From positions 2,794,327 through 2,858,326 of the forward strand of contig OZ026554.1 of NCBI GenBank assembly GCA_964020155.1: a stretch of 64,000 nt of DNA, given 5' to 3'. Shown piece after piece: positions 38,801 to 52,400 of the stretch (positions are counted from its first letter, which is position 1; each line of letters starts with the position of its first letter). Below the pieces are notes generated by a model. That model ran no database searches and was not told where the DNA came from. It saw only the letters and a program-made list of their open reading frames with translations. The DNA comes from Chondrilla cf. caribensis (Eukaryota; Porifera; Demospongiae; Chondrillida; Chondrillidae). The position numbers and the translations under genes were made by a program.

Positions 38801-40158
38801 AGGTGATAGCACTGTGCCTTAGAGAAAATGCGGTGGAAGATGCTTTCCAGCAAGTTATTCTGTATGTGAATGAGCAAACGAAACAAATGAAGTGAGTCAA
38901 ATGATGTTAGTGTGAACATCCAGCTGCATAGATGGTAACTGTTGTATTCGCAGTACAATAACTGTCCATACAGTACATGTGTATTCAAATGTGCATATAC
39001 CACACTCCTTTCACATGGCCTGATTGTTGGAAGTGTTGTCTGTAATAAATGCTGATTGTTGTATTGTGTACAGCCGAGATGACAGTGGCAGCGCAGTTGA
39101 GGACATCCTTGGCCTGTGTGCATATCTGTACTCACTACTGGGACCTGACACCACCGTCCCTCGTTCCTCTCAGGAACTACTGGAGGTATCACCACTCTGC
39201 ACTGTGTCCTGTGTCCATACAGACTGCCAACTGAGGATTCACACTGTTATTTGTTTCTCTTGTTTACTAAGAGCACACTCGTTGATTTTTTCCACCAAGG
39301 GTTGTCCACGTGTCCCAAAATGTTACAAGGATTTAAACCAGGTAAGCACACCTAGGTTATTGTATAATGTGCACCAGTGAGATACCTACTGATTTATTAT
39401 GGCTGTGACTTGTAGGAATGTCACTCAGTGACACTAGCATCAAGACATTCGTTTCTTCTGAGGTACTTTCTGTCCTTCACCGTGTACAAATGGCAAGGAA
39501 AGACTTACGACAGTTCAGGTACACACGTAATGTGCTGTTTATTGGCAGTTGTGCGCAACTCACATGGATATGTTTTCACCAATCAGAAAGCTAATTAAAA
39601 GTGATACCTCTGAATCAGTTCAGCCACTGCTTGTCCAGGTTTGACCATATTGAACAGGTTATTATAACTAAAGATCCTCCATCTGATTGAAGGCATGTTT
39701 TGCACATTAGGTGATGGAGGCTGTGTTTAGTCCTTCAAAACCAAACCTGGTGGACATAGTTCATCATTCACAGGGGTTGGCGGGCAAGCTGCTCCAGTCT
39801 AGTTTCAGGTAAGTTACGTATGTTGCAGTTGTTGTGTGCATCTTACACTTTGTGGCACATCAATATTGCCCTTCTTGGTAGCCTATTCAGGAGTTCTGCT
39901 GGACCGAGGCCTAACAGCCACCCGCTTCTTGTTGTATATGTTGTTGGAGGGATAACTCCTGGTGAAATACGGAGGATTAATGAGGTTGTATCAAACCAGT
40001 CATCTAAGTCAGAAGTAAGATTCCGTTCATACTGTACAATCACACATCCAAGCATTGAATTCTGTCTGTTTTAACCCCTATGGTAGATAATTATTGGATC
40101 ATCAGCCATATTAAGGCCAAAGGATTTAATTTCTCATCTTTTCACAAACACGATATGA
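35880..40158 (+). CDS. SCFD2: SCFD2, Sec1-family domain-containing protein 2
   Basis: Sixteen phase-consistent exons (35880-36227, 36297-36377, 36618-36752, 37160-37291, 37548-37726, 37790-37874, 37941-38071, 38467-38584, 38803-38891, 39074-39185, 39272-39341, 39416-39518, 39587-39638, 39711-39808, 39882-40014, 40087-40158) give 645 residues; human SCFD2 is 684. It is a divergent Sec1/Munc18-like protein presumed to act in vesicle trafficking; its precise role is poorly known. Recognisable blocks are GSLLLIDRSLDIS (SM-fold core, exon 5), LPRIEGHSTDVAV, the HHGLLQMSCAATQA region (exon 8), EDILGLCAYLYSLLG (exon 10) and the C-terminal LLVVYVVGGITPGEIRRI, which corresponds to LLILFVVGGVTVSEV in human. 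A 22-bp-arm palindrome lies 38 bp before the ATG. The choice of donor at 37726 is supported by the match of exon 6 to the family. Confidence 0.9.
36414..36427 (+). repeat. G14 homopolymer
   Basis: A run of 14 G lies in an SCFD2 intron shortly after exon 2 (36297-36377). Its length should be treated with caution because homopolymers are often miscalled. Confidence 0.95.
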
Positions 40159-40378
40159 CTGATCCTCCCGACTGTAGACTTCAGTAAGGCTTCAAGAATG
40201 TTGTTATGGTCATTTCCTAATTATATTTCAATGCGCTGGAATGGCAGCAATGCTATCAATGTGTCGAAACTCATAATCATAGCGATAATGCTAATACGTA
40301 CGTACGGATACTCGTCCGGTCGGTGTTGTCGCTGTCATTGTGTACGACTCGCGCTCTTAGGCTGTCGCGTGGTGAATC

Positions 40379-42629
40379 ATGGGTTGTAGGAGCTCTTCGA
40401 GTATAGCTGCCAAGGCGCCACTCACTTTATTCCTTCTACATCTGTTCAGATTGGCTTTCGGGCTAAGCGAATCGTGCGGTGAGTTATAATTGTGTGTCTC
40501 TACACCGCGAGAGTGGGGGCGACGTAGCCTACGTGTAAATATCTCGTTAGGTATAATATTTTGACTCATACCCCGTTTACACGGGCCCAGTTTAACAGGG
40601 CCAGCACGGTCAGTAATCGTTTCAGCGGATTAAGTTATAATTATTGTTACATTTATACAGATGTCAAAGAATTCCAAGGTGCCAGCAGCAAAATGACAGT
40701 AAGATATACCACGTACTGGAGAAATATTGTACACTGTCACGTATTGACATCGCCAATATTTATGTTAAGCGATGTATTATTATTATCTGTATACTGTAAT
40801 CAACAAACTATAACTTGATGTTTACCTCTAGTTTGTATCACTCAACTAACGTGTAACTTCCTATATTTTTGTGTGGATTTTGTCGCCTTAACGTGTCAGT
40901 TTATTTTGTATTATTGTCCTAATTGTAGATTGACTGTCCTTACTGTGATGTGAAGGAAGGAGTATTCAAGTCAGGACAGAACTGGACGGATTCTCATAAC
41001 CCCTGCCTGCAGTATTTCTGCGACCATGGAAAAGTGGTGGTGTCTCACACAAAGTGTCCGGAATCTGTCTCCTGCCAGGATGACCAGGCTCCGTACTTCA
41101 TACCTGGAATTTGCTGCATGCAATGTGGTAAGTCATGCAGACATTTTGAATGAACAATATAATATATTATATTGAAACTGGATAAAAGCACACCTACAAT
41201 CATGTTGAATTATCCCTGTATAGCATGTGCTGCCTTTGACATGCAAGGTTAATAGGCTATGTATATTGGTTACCTACTAACCAGAAGCTGCAGGGAGTGT
41301 GTGCTCATGAATCGAGTTACAGATACACCTCTTTAGGCACTCTCCTGTATAATCCACTAACCTGTCAAATCCACCTGTCGACCGGCTTTCCAAGAAGAAA
41401 TACATTTGTGCTGTAAATAACACTGTCACATGCCAAATTCTCCATTTTCCATTGTACTTGGTGGAAAATTCCTCACACATTAATTAATATGACAGTGCAT
41501 TAAATCATCATTGTAATAATATAATATTATTGTAACTGTATTAATGTTAACATAGTCCTTTAGGCATTATATATAATGGTTTATGCCTTACTCTACTGTT
41601 GGTGTAGGCTTACAATTGAATGAGGGCATGGCAACTTTGACTCAATGGTCAGATTGGACTGGGTGCAGTAAATCCTGTGGAACAGGCAGGAGAAGTAGAT
41701 CAAGGTCATGTACTAGTGAAAGCATGCAAGACTACATAGCAGTAGACTGTCAAGGAGACTTGCATGAGATGCAGAGTTGCAATCCTCAACCCTGCCCAGG
41801 TATGTTTACATGCATGATTGTTATGAATAAACATTGGGATACAATATTGACAAATTATGTACTGTAGCTAAGCCTATGCATGCTAGAGGTGCCCTGATAC
41901 AGGATTCAGCATATATTCAAATATCAGATATAATAGGACCAACATAGTGTAGGCGAATTATGAGGACATGATTGGTAGTATATTATAGTAGTTGGGTTTA
42001 CTTACATGTACAATTAAACACTGTATGATTTACTTTGAAATCAGAGTCCTAATTCAGGCATTTAAAATAATCCCAAATGAGTTGCCTTGTCTTGGACATT
42101 CTCATACCATTGTATACTCCCAGGAAAATGCTCAACACATGACAAAATATTGAATAAATACAAGAAAATTCACTGTATCTGTAACAATACAGCCGATACT
42201 GATGTGAAAGAATATTGGCTGATAAGCCGACACCAATACCGTATAAGTGTGACCCTAATATGTACATACGTACCAGCTGTATGGCATTCTTTTAATTAAT
42301 ATTATGTGAGGTATAAATTCTGATGACATGTGAGGAACTAACAATTCAGGTACAATAGTACACGTATCATTGCTTCTATACAATTCACAGCCAGAGAACA
42401 TGAGATAGCCGCACACGTAAACAAACATGGAAGGACTGTAATTGTGTGCATACGTACTGTGAGACAAAACGAGGAAGTGAATAACACAATGCATCGATCC
42501 ATGGGTTATGCAGATACAAACCAATGCATGCAATTGTGTATAATTATTATTGGATTTACTTTTCTGTATTCGAACATATTATGCATTTACGTATATCGTA
42601 TCATAGGGGATCAGGTCAGTGGAACATGA
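40379..42629 (+). CDS. Predicted type I membrane protein with VWC and thrombospondin type 1 domains
   Basis: Five exons (40379-40478, 40661-40698, 40929-41127, 41608-41799, 42391-42629) join in phase to 255 residues. Exon 1 encodes a signal peptide (hydrophobic LTLFLLHLFRLAFGL). Exon 3 is one von Willebrand factor C domain, with about ten cysteines, including IDCPYCDVKEGVF and a GICCMQCG ending. Exon 4 is one TSP1 repeat with WSDW, CSKSCGTG and a CNPQPCP ending. The last exon has a basic stretch and a hydrophobic span near residues 225-248 (CIIIIGFTFLYSNILCIYVY), then a short tail and TGA. VWC and TSP1 domains bind growth factors and matrix, so an extracellular binding or co-receptor role is inferred. 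The last exon is the least certain: it is in phase and has a good acceptor, but it has no family match and overlaps AT-rich DNA. Confidence 0.7.
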
Positions 42630-43487
42630 GAAGACAAAGATGAATAACTTGGATTCAATTGCAAAATTTGGAATGGAAATTATTCAAGGAATATATAAAT
42701 TGTTTGTTTTATTCATTATCATTTCTATGCACAAGTATACTTTATCTTGTGTTACACAATTGATAAATATTTCAGTGGTTTTTATTATAATACCTTTCAT
42801 ATTATGATCAGTTCATGTATTAATGTTCATTATAATAATACATTGTATACTAGACAGCTGATAGGTATTTTGACATGTAACAAATATACATGTCGCTTGA
42901 GGTTATCATGTCTGACACTAGAATGACATTGAGTCTGCAGAGGCTATTGGAATGCTAGCACTGTATCTAATCAATCATCGCCATGGTTATCAGTGAACAA
43001 TGAAAGACATCACACTACGGTACAGCACACGATGTAATAGTTCAGATATGCAATTAATGATGTCTCAATGCTGCTATATACATAGCTTCGTAAGTGTAGC
43101 CCCATATCGGACCACTAGCTCTTTGAAGTAGCCGTGAGTAGAAGTACTATATTAATTTTACTGATTATTGTAAAGTACAAGATCTAACTCTATTGTACAA
43201 GTTGATAATGATACTATAAACACAAAATGTACTGAAAACAATTATTATAATGTTTAATAATAATTCAATATTAGCTAAGGATAGAGTTAAATGTATGTAC
43301 ATGGTACGTTAGTATAATACTACGTGTACATACGTACTTATACAAAAATCATTTACTAAGTAACAAAACCAAATAATATGGTGTATGTATTTAAGGCTTA
43401 ACAACCTTAGCTAGTTTTATGTCAGTGAAGTCACTTAAGCACTTGTAGACAGTAGGTTCCAGCAATACGTACTTCATCAGGAACAGG
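42630..43487. other. Intergenic region between the VWC-TSP1 gene and virilizer
   Basis: This is AT-rich sequence between convergent 3' ends, with TATAATAATA runs but no frame that looks coding and no clear repeat. Terminators or poly(A) signals of both genes would be expected here but are not distinctive. Confidence 0.5.
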
Positions 43488-46400
43488 TCATCTCAACCCT
43501 CCTGGCCTCATCCCAGGAGCAAGATGAGGCTGCATTCTGAGGAAGAAGTCCTGAGTGCGAAACTGACTTGGGACCACTCCAGACCAAGACCTGGCAGGTG
43601 CAAGGTGTGAGGGCAGGAAAGGGCCTCCAGATATTCCATGCATGTATGGGTGCAGTCCATATGGACCTAAACTTGGCGTCAATCGACTCTGCAGACCATG
43701 AAATCATACAAATAATAATTAGCAATGGAATGCAAGCTAAAACCCTCAGTTCGAACCTGTTGCCCTAGCTTCACGAAGTCATCCACATGCATTGAAGGTG
43801 CTCGACTGGTGGTGCTTTTCCTATTACGGAACAAATCTTTCCCCCGACCAGTGAAAGGACCCTGGCGTAGCAAAGCTGCAAAGGACAAAAGTAGGATTGT
43901 GAACAACTACGTATATACATCGAATGGCGCGACAGTGAAACCTCTCTAAGCCATACACCCTTGGGACCTGTCGAAATAAGTAAAACCTCTCTATAAAGGA
44001 CACACTGGGACCAGGTACTTCATCTAATGTAGAGAGATGTCCATCCTTTAGAAGTGAAATTGTAATAGCCGTTTAGGAATGTCCATTTTTGGTGCCTTAG
44101 AAAGTGTCCCTTGTGGGGAGGTAATTGCCATGGTGTCCTTTATTAGGGGAGTCCTTTCAAAGATGTTGCACTGTATTTACTTTAGAGAGGTACGTGGTCA
44201 GATCAGTGAGGCTTTACAGATAATTGTGATGAAGAGTACACTACAGTACATGCATTCAGTTTGGTGCAAGCCTACATGGACAAGACTACATCAAAGGTTA
44301 CAGACTGGGCTGAGAGTCCAGGCTACCCTGGTTTTCACCACACCTGAGTAGGAGGCATCGCTACTCCTGCATGCTCTGTGAAAGATTGGTTCACCTTTGG
44401 TTGGTATCAACAGTTAGCACGATTGGTTTACTGAGATAAAATTCCACACTAAACTTTAAATAGGGACTTAAAATTGGATAGGTTTCCGGAATTCACAGGT
44501 TCTGGTTGATTTACTGAGGTTCTTTCAGAACGTCATAGCATGCAAAAATAATAGGACCAAAGCAGATGTTCTGTTCGGAAGATATTGTGGGATACAGAAG
44601 GTTCAACTGAAGAATTACTCTGTATTCACACAAAATACATATCAAATTTCAGCAACCAACCTTCTTTTCGTAACCTCTGTCTTTCAGCAAGCATATTCGA
44701 TTTTGGCTTCCTATTCGATAATGTAACATAGAAATGTAGCTTAAATACATATCAAATGTAAAAGAGTCCCACAAGGAGTGCTTGATCAGTCTAGATGTAT
44801 GTACAAATGACCCTGAACATTATCAAAATACAAAGTAGTCATTAATGATTGTTATTGCATGTATCACATTTATAACAATTTCACTATGATATGAGATAAA
44901 GCTATTGTGTTATTGAACTGAGACCCAAAGGTGTGGCAGTCAAGTCTACAAGTTAATTCTAACAATATACTGTTTGCTACAACTCATCTGCATGTACCTG
45001 CTGTTATTACAACAATCAAACAAACTGTATATACATATCAACATTGCAGTGTAAGCGGACATATGATGAATATAGTACCTAAACAGAGGAATTTGAGGCA
45101 TTCTCCATAGACTGAAAGACTATGGATTCACAATTGTATTCAATTACTAACCGAAACCTGTGTTTTGGAGAGTGAGGAGGTGAGGCCAACATTTGTTTTT
45201 TCAATTCTTCATCAAGGTTAATGTGTGGACAGCAGTCAGCTGCCAATTGGTTCAGATCCACAACAACCTTCAGAAAATGTACAAAAGAGGCTCAATGAAC
45301 TTTGTAGAATGAAATATGTAACTCCTTACTTTGTACTGGTCAAAGAATGACACTTCGTCTACAGGAGGTCCTGGTAGCCACAGATCCAGACTGGGCGTAC
45401 AAAGGAACACAGCAACAGTTACATACATAAGCACTTACTTAACACTTCCAATACTTGAAACCTCTTACCTGGACATCCCAGCAGAAGACTCAGTTACAAA
45501 TGCTCTGTCTTTAAACTGATCTTCTATGGACAATCTCACCGGGAAAGAATTTGATGAATGTTGTTTTGAGTGGTCCGAGCAGGCATCTAAGGATAGAAAT
45601 TTACAATATCATACAAGGATAGGCTAATGCACTTCATAGTATATGCAGGGCATTCACACATAGCCCTTTTTTCACAAAAACTGAAACATACTGCAGAAGT
45701 TGGAAAAATGTAATGAATAGCAAAGAAATCATGTCACATACCGGCTCGCTCTTCAATCATAGCTGACAATGATTTTACAAATTCTTCCACACTTTGAACG
45801 AATTCAGAAAGCTCCTGTTTATTATCACATTGTTCCTACAGTCAGTGGTAACAAAAAATCAATTCAAAGCAATAGTATGCGTGCATATATTCTACACATA
45901 CGGTAGGCGCCAAAATAAACTTTGCGTTCCATTTCGTACAGACGAATACGAAACGGTCGAACGGATCGTTTCGTTTTCGTCTTTTTTCCGTCCGTTCGTA
46001 CCATTTCGTTTCGTTGTATTCCTCAAAAACGATGGTGTTGATCAACACTAACACATAAATTTATGAACATGTGTACATTTCATCGTGTATCATTCAAGTC
46101 CGATTTACTCCGGAGAGACGTGCGATAAAGCAACCATAGTCTATAGCCATTATAGAAAGCAGAGTTCACTATTCAAATGGCGTCAAATCATCTACTATCT
46201 AAGTTCGTTTGAGAGAAGAAGGAATTCGTACAACAGGGATGGGTCATAATATGTAAATTTATCAAAAGGTGAGTTCACTGGATCGATTGATCGAGAAACG
46301 CCATTTTCTTCATTCCAGAAGATGTCTCCAATCCATTTGTGGTAGTTTATTCGTTAGTAAAGCGATGATATCTTCATAATCGAGTATCTAGCCAAATCGT

Positions 46401-49400
46401 TCTGTACTTCGATAGAACACGTTCAAATCAACACATTTCGTTCTCTCCGTCTTTTCGCAAGTTCCGCTTGGTTCCGTTCCGTGCCGTTTTCGTTTTTTTC
46501 CGTAGGCATAAAGTTAGTCTAGCTAGCTAGACCATCCCTAAGAGGCGCCGAGGGGTGGAAAAGGGAAGGTCTAGCCAAGTAGCGATTAGTTCACACCTGA
46601 GCGCGTGACCATCAACCAATGAAATGCTACTGCCTAGAATCTTGGCAATGATATTCATTGATTCAGTTTAGTTGATTGTTAAGTGTCATGGTGGATGTCA
46701 CTATGTACTCGTCGTCAGTAGATCTGAATATTCACCCATCTGACAGTCAGATGAAAGCAATTACTAGTATTTTGCAAGGACATGATATGATCGCATGTCT
46801 CCCGACCGTTCACAGCAATTCGCCCATCACGAATTGCAAACGAAGGAATGAGAACCAACATATTCAGTCCTAGTTGTAACATCGCTTTTATTTTTGATGA
46901 ACGAACAGATGAAATACTTTTGCGAACGTAGTTTGTCTGCTGTGCATTCACAGAGTGGTTAGAGACATCGATGTTCACAATGAACGATAAATTGAGAGTA
47001 CCTATATTCTGACGAAGCATTGCATAATCGACAAAACAACACCAGATCTATTCTTTCCTTGCTTCCCTCTGTCCTTCCACAGATAATATAACCTGAGTTA
47101 GAGCACAGATTATGGTTAGAGCATCTATGGTCCTAACACGTACGAGGTGTATGGCGAGCCGTAGAAACTCAATACGTGCTATTTGTTAATTGGCAGGTGT
47201 GAACTGATTGCTACTTGGGCTAGGCTGTCCCTTCCCTTTTCCGCCCCTCGGTGTCTCTTAGGGACGGTCTAGCTAGCTAGACTAGCATAAAGTATGAAGC
47301 CACGTTTAGACGGAACGCAACGCAAAGTTTATTTTGGTGCCTACCGTATGTATGTACATATGAACATGGAAGGCAGTGAATGGAATAAGGGCCCAAAATT
47401 TAGAAGTGAATCATATGTATGTACCTACATACCTTCACATTTGAGCTCAAATCTTGCAATAAATTCGTACCGTCAACAGGCATTAATGCATCTCTTAACC
47501 ACACAGCAGGAATGGAAAGACTTCGAATTTGTTTCAATTCTTCAAGTTTCACATACTCTGATTGAAGTTCACTTCTTGTAACATCCTGTAATAAAATACT
47601 CTTATCATTGATGACATCGTCCTCTTCCAACAGAGCCGATGCCAGGTCCGGATCTGTTGAAAGACTGGCACTGTGTAGCTGAGCACGTTTTGAGTCAATG
47701 TCAAACAACAAGGAGTCCAAAAACTGCAGAAAAAGCGATGTGCATTGGCAGACATCCTTGGCAACATCGGCAGAGGACCTGCAAAGTCAATATGTAACTG
47801 GATAACATTCTACGTATGTACATGATACTCAGTACTAGTAATACTACTGAATACGTGTGTGGGCCATTTCAGACAAGTGTCATGCTGCTTACTGCAAATT
47901 TGATATCAAATGTTCCACAAAAGGCTGGAGCTTCTGTGAATCACTTACAAGAATACTAGGCACATGACAAGAGAATAGAATATACCAAGTTCCTTGATAG
48001 CATAACTTCCAGCAAATCACCTTTCTAAAGTTGCAATGCCCTGATCGTATTCTGTAGCACTAATGAGAAGTTTTAGGACACAGACAATTATGGAAAAAGG
48101 TTGTAACAAATCAGTCATCATTGTCCATGCACATTCAATAATGAGGAACAACCAGTTCTGTGGAGGTACATTGTTGGCAACAGTTTGCGCGGAGAAAGCA
48201 GCCACATTCAATGGAAAGGCCACAGTCATGTCACAAAGGGCATTGAGGAATGTCTACAGCATGTGAGGAAGTGAGACTACGTAACACATGAAAAGCATGA
48301 AAAGCACAATCGTGCATGAAACTTACCAGTATGCAAATCTTTGTATTCTCGGCATTTTGAAGCTGATTATTTTTCAAGAGTTTAAGAAGAGATGGAAGAA
48401 TACGGCCATAATTTTGTTTCCTACATAAGTGATGAGAAAAGAAGAAATTTACATAGCCGCATCTGTACGTTATTGCCAGTTCAGTCCAAAATATGTATGT
48501 ATTACCAATACATATGTATGTCTAAACAGGCACTTATAGTATAAGTACTGAAATCTGAAGGGAATGAAACATTATATACTATAGATGAGATTAAAGTTGG
48601 GTAATAAGCAATATGTGCATACACTAGGATCTATATTACATACCAACAGCTACCATAGTCATGGGTACACACAAAATGCATAACGTTTCAAGAGGAAAAT
48701 GTGTATTGCTGCATCCATAGGTGTTGCCATTATTTATAAACCAATAGTAAAATTTGTACGATACAAATACAAGGAAGTTCTCACACATCATAACTCACTT
48801 GGAATACAATGCTTCACTCAATGCCAGTTTCATACTGGGCTGTTGCACGATTACAGCTAGTGTCGATAACAGCTGAACTACAACCTGCTGTGGCCTTCAA
48901 GGGAAAGGGACAGCAAACTGATGAACACAATGTATGTACTTGAGCAAATGGATATTAGAGTCAATCAATACATGCACACTTACCAAAGGTAGAGTACAAT
49001 CATATAATATAATATGTAGATACTGTGCATATACATATACGTAATATGAATAAATATCAATTTATATATGTATGTAAGTAATAGTTACAGTATATTTACA
49101 TGGTGGAAATGAACTATGGTTCGTAGACCAGAGGTTGCGTAGCACGTGAGAGTGAGGGCGTGTAATCTGTGACAATCTTGCGAACATACTGTAACTGGTT
49201 TATTTTTTCAAAAAGAAACTTGAGAAGGATAGCGTTGTTGGATACAATTTCATTCAAGGAAAAAGTTAGGATGCGTGAAAATTTTGAAGCATGTAACAGG
49301 ATCAACCACCCACTTCATTGAATACTATTTCAAACCTTGTGGTCAGCACACAGTGCAGTACCGCACACCAACACCCACTGATGTAAGGCTTCACCACAAG

Positions 49401-52400
49401 AGAAGTACCTACGCATTAATCCTTACTACTAATAAACATTCACAAGAAATTGTATGTGATTTAGATTACATATACGTAGATATACACATGTACTGTATAC
49501 ACATATTGTACAGATGACCAAACAAACTGATGTATGCATGCATGACTAGTGCATGAATAGAATTATAAACTAAACACAGAGTAAAATTGATACGTACATA
49601 ACTATTAACTCACATTGTATTTTCATCTGTTTCCATATCACCCAGGGCATCCAACAAGCATCGTAAGACAAAACTTCAAATAACACACAACAAAAATAAC
49701 AATATTACTTTTGAATGCATAAACACTTGACACAAACAATGGTATAATTACCTGCTTACTGACATAGCTAATGGGCAGGATATATCTGCCAACTTCACTA
49801 GTACTCTTCTGATGACCACATGTAGCTCTGGAGAGCATGAACCTACATACATAAATAGTATGCATACATGCAGATCCAAGGTATGTACACTAGCAACTGG
49901 TACTGTGCTACAACTAAGCACACAGGTCTTACCCATATGGCATTTCAATACCACGAGCAAGGTATCCATTAAGGGTTCCAGGTGAGCTTCCCAACTAGTT
50001 CTGCTAGCGGATAACAAGGAAACTTCAGCCATAGGTACGCCCTGTAATTCAAGTATGAAGTGTTAGCAAACGAAGTAAGAAAAGGACACCAAACTCTCTT
50101 AATGGACATGTTCACAATATACTTGACCAGGGAATACACAAACATCAGTAATTACGTACTTTAGGAACTCCAACTGGAAGAGGCAGTGGCAACAGCTGTG
50201 AGAGCAAGCCTAGACCATTGAGGCAGCTCTGTGGAGAGGATGATATGTGGACGGATATGAGGTCTTTCAGCAGCATAGACCAAGAATCATGTTCACATTC
50301 TGAAGGATTAGACCAGAAGGCAATGCAACTTGACCAAAACCATAGTTATAATAAAAATGCCGTACCTTTGTCTTTTGATATACTCTGATGTGGTGCACAA
50401 GTATACAAGGAGAGAATATCCACAACCAATTCCTCAATTTCATCAGAAACTTGAGAGAACACTCTCGCAATTGGAGAAGTACAAAAGACCATGTGCAGAG
50501 TGAATAGTGTTTTCAACAAGTTTGAGTTCAAGAGCTGTACAATGTAAGAATTTAAAACCTAAAATCATTATCAGGCTGTATCACAACGTCTTGTATCCCG
50601 GAGCATGGGGATTGAAACATGTGCTGACATGTGGTACAGCACAGGATATAGAAAAATATATCAGTAAAGGTCACCAAACAGGTTTCAGTTTAATAATAAT
50701 CTATCTATGCCAGGATACAACTAGTACATAATGAGCACACGCACGCACGCACGTACGCACGCACACATGCGCATAGACAAGCATGCATATTATACAACAT
50801 TTATGCACTACAATGCATGCAATCAGAACAGTCACAAAACTTATAGTACATGTTCGAGTATAGGCAAAGGCATTAAATATTGTTTAAAACAGCATTGTAA
50901 TGTACATTTCCCCAGATACTGTACAAAAATAATAATTTTTTTTCCTCAGGCAGTTTCCTAACAGAATTCCAGCACATACAATTCCATGAATGCTAGATCC
51001 AAAACTATACATAAACATATCCCCTACATATCAATGTCCTACCAAAGTAATTGAAAGGTTCCACATACCATATGGTACATACTGTTGCTATAGTTTTAAC
51101 TGGTGTGAACCAGGAAGTATTTCTTGCCTAATTGATTTCTCATGCCCAACATTCAATATCAATTAGGCAACCATGTTTCACACGAACTACTGTACACTTA
51201 GATATAATGTTGCATATAATGTGCCTACACACCTGGCAAGTGGTGTCTTTTGTGAATTCCTTGAAAATGGCTTTGATCAAATTAAGGTTTAGAATTACAG
51301 AAGTCACCAAGCATCGTTGGATGGACACATTAGGAACTTGATGCTGCCTCCAAAAAGGTATCCATGTATCTACTGCTTTCTAAAATACAAAAATGAAGTA
51401 CAGATACAAATAAAACATTTCACATAAGTACGTACAACGACACAAAATTAATGAATACAATAATGATGATAATACAAAGATCATTACTTGCTAGCATTAT
51501 GAAAGGCAGCAGTAATTCTACTTATTATCAGAGGTATGCACTTTGCTATGAATAGTGGCATATACGTATATGGGTCAGGAAGAAAGTAAGATGAACGTAC
51601 ATACGTATGTATGTACACATCGTATTAATAAGGAAAATGTACAAGCCACACAGGATACCTGTAGGAGGGTTCCAAGTCGTGCTACCCCATCACAAGACAT
51701 TAACTCCAGTACTGACTTCATCAATTGCACTTTAGTTAGGGCTACGGACACAAATAATACTATTCATATCAATAACTGCATTATTCAATGGAGTAAACAT
51801 GATATTAGCCACCTTGCTTCTTCTGTGAAGGACAAGAGACAAGAAACCAAACAAGTTTGAGAGCCATAAGCAGTGGCTGCATGGTCTTAATGGACTTGAA
51901 GCTGCCTTGTTTTGATGATTCTCTATCATGAAGAGAAAAGAAGAGGTAACAAACTACATTATGAACCATGTACATACAGTACCAAATGTGCATATCTGTA
52001 CATGCTACTAACAGGCAGGCTACCACATTAGTGAATTGAAAAATTCCATTTTCCTATTTCTCAGATGTTGGTACAGAGGTACAGGGGAACACATGTACCG
52101 GTGAACATACGTAGGTACCAGTTAACAGAAATAAGTACAGTTGCATATATGTATCAGTAAATAGTGGTGAATAAAGGTACGGGTGATACCCATTCAAAAA
52201 ACAGGCAAACATGAGTAAAAGTAGACAAAGATGACCAAAGGTGCCGGAAGGTGAACATGTATAGGTGAATGTTAACACAGGTTGAGTGAGGTAAGTAAAA
52301 TATGGGGAACGAAACTGAAAGAAGATATAGACAAGATCAGTCTTGAATGGCTGATTCCATGTTGAAAAGGTAGACTACATTCAAGCTAAGTATTCCATAA

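Noticed and set aside
46676..46873. A RecQ helicase gene
   Set aside because: Only about 35 residues resemble the helicase start, the Walker A motif is destroyed, and it lies within a short TIR element.
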